Below are positions 24,176 to 24,531 of a stretch of 24,531 nt of DNA, piece by piece. A program made the position numbers and the translations under genes. The stretch lies in assembly GCA_002311635.1 (NCBI GenBank), contig DBZJ01000137.1, positions 1 through 24,531 of the forward strand, in the 5' to 3' direction. The notes under the pieces are model-generated. The model did no database searches. It had not been told where the DNA came from and was given only the letters and a program-made list of their open reading frames with translations. The DNA comes from Syntrophaceae bacterium UBA1163. Lineage in GTDB: Bacteria; Desulfobacterota; BSN033; UBA1163. The first letter of the stretch is position 1. Every line of letters starts with the position of its first letter.

Positions 24176-24237
24176 CCAGCAGCTGCAGTGGATCGGCAGG
24201 AAATGGCGTCTGCTTTCCGGCGAGCGCATCGTTATGC
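24170..24237 (+). other. attC-like recombination site 2
   Basis: It begins ACTTAAC (24170-24176), a perfect RYYYAAC, and ends GTTATGC (24231-24237), six of seven to GTTRRRY. GGAAA/TTTCC with flanking GC/GC pairs make a central hairpin. It has the same layout and GTTATG end as site 1. The stop codon of gene 2 and the ATG of gene 3 overlap its two ends. Confidence 0.7.
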
Positions 24238-24531
24238 ATAGAATCAAAAATGTTGCTGCCATCTCACTGCGCTCATTTCTGATAATCTCATGCGCTACTG
24301 CAAGGAAGGATTGTCCTTTGGTAGGGAGATGGCGTTCAAACGAAAAGGCAACGCTTGAGCAGATGGAAAAATATGGAAATCTTACGGAGGAACAACGAAA
24401 TGCCTTTTCAAATTTTTTTGGCAAGCTCACCCTTGAATATACGTGTTCAAAGGTGACTTCATATTATAAAGGCAGTTTAGTAACAAAAGATATGAAGTCA
24501 GTAGTGTCCCAACGTTATTTGAATAATTTTA
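24234..24531 (+). CDS. Probable lipoprotein of unknown function (cassette gene 3, 3' end missing)
   Basis: The open frame starts at the ATG embedded in GTTATGC (24234) and runs off the window after 99 codons without a stop. It begins MHRIKNVAAISLRSFLIISC, a short signal with a lipobox-like ISC (Cys20), then ARKDCPLVGRWRSNEKATLEQ, and an aromatic-rich region. I do not recognise it precisely. The GRWRSN-type start after a lipoprotein signal is reminiscent of lipocalin-like small exported proteins, which is only an impression. No ribosome-binding site is visible, which is common in cassette genes. Confidence 0.65.
   Translation, partial: MHRIKNVAAISLRSFLIISCATARKDCPLVGRWRSNEKATLEQMEKYGNLTEEQRNAFSNFFGKLTLEYTCSKVTSYYKGSLVTKDMKSVVSQRYLNNF

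Overview
The window looks like a chromosomal segment of a Gram-negative, anaerobic, selenocysteine-using bacterium. A Desulfobacterota (former Deltaproteobacteria) genome is the best guess. The reasons are a periplasmic [NiFeSe] hydrogenase, a CMP-Kdo synthetase (so LPS), a CarD regulator, a phosphofructokinase with pyrophosphate-type residues, and many dispersed palindromic intergenic repeats. No rRNA is present, so the lineage is an inference.

Region 1 (1-5930, minus strand) is a hydrogenase operon in the order hysB, hysA, maturation protease, hypF, hypC, hypD (hypD cut by the window edge). The large-subunit frame meets an in-frame TGA inside its C-terminal metal-binding motif. Reading TGA as selenocysteine restores DPULGCSVH plus a 15-residue cleavable tail, and a SECIS-like hairpin lies 11 nt after the TGA. 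The gene therefore runs 18 bp-for-codon past the apparent stop to a TAA at 3263, about 66 bases further on. The small subunit has a Tat signal and a fourth medial-cluster cysteine typical of [NiFeSe] enzymes. A hairpin terminator separates the structural genes from the maturation genes.

Region 2 (6056-9541, plus) holds a secreted CPQC thioredoxin-like protein, kdsB, a secreted cysteine-rich protein made of two HMBD-like repeats with its own strong promoter and terminator, and a CsgG/FlgT-like lipoprotein.

Region 3 (9668-15963, plus) is a housekeeping cluster: carD, a membrane PIN-TRAM protein, ispD, ispF, gltX, cysS. It couples a transcription regulator, non-mevalonate isoprenoid synthesis and two aminoacyl-tRNA synthetases. 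A 183-bp nested palindrome follows ispF and another palindromic repeat precedes cysS.

Region 4 (16098-22604) is more accessory. A 1068-residue protein joins a P-loop ATPase, about eight TPRs and a gamma-glutamylcyclotransferase-like C-terminus. It is transcribed away from a tRNA-Thr(CGT) gene. Then come a hotdog thioesterase, a small unknown protein, a GNAT acetyltransferase and a phosphofructokinase.

Region 5 (22823-24531) has the layout of an integron gene-cassette array without a visible integrase: three same-strand genes of unknown function (two exported, one membrane), separated by two attC-like sites. The sites start with RYYYAAC at or over the preceding stop codon and end with GTTATGY just before the next start. 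A near-consensus promoter precedes the first cassette.
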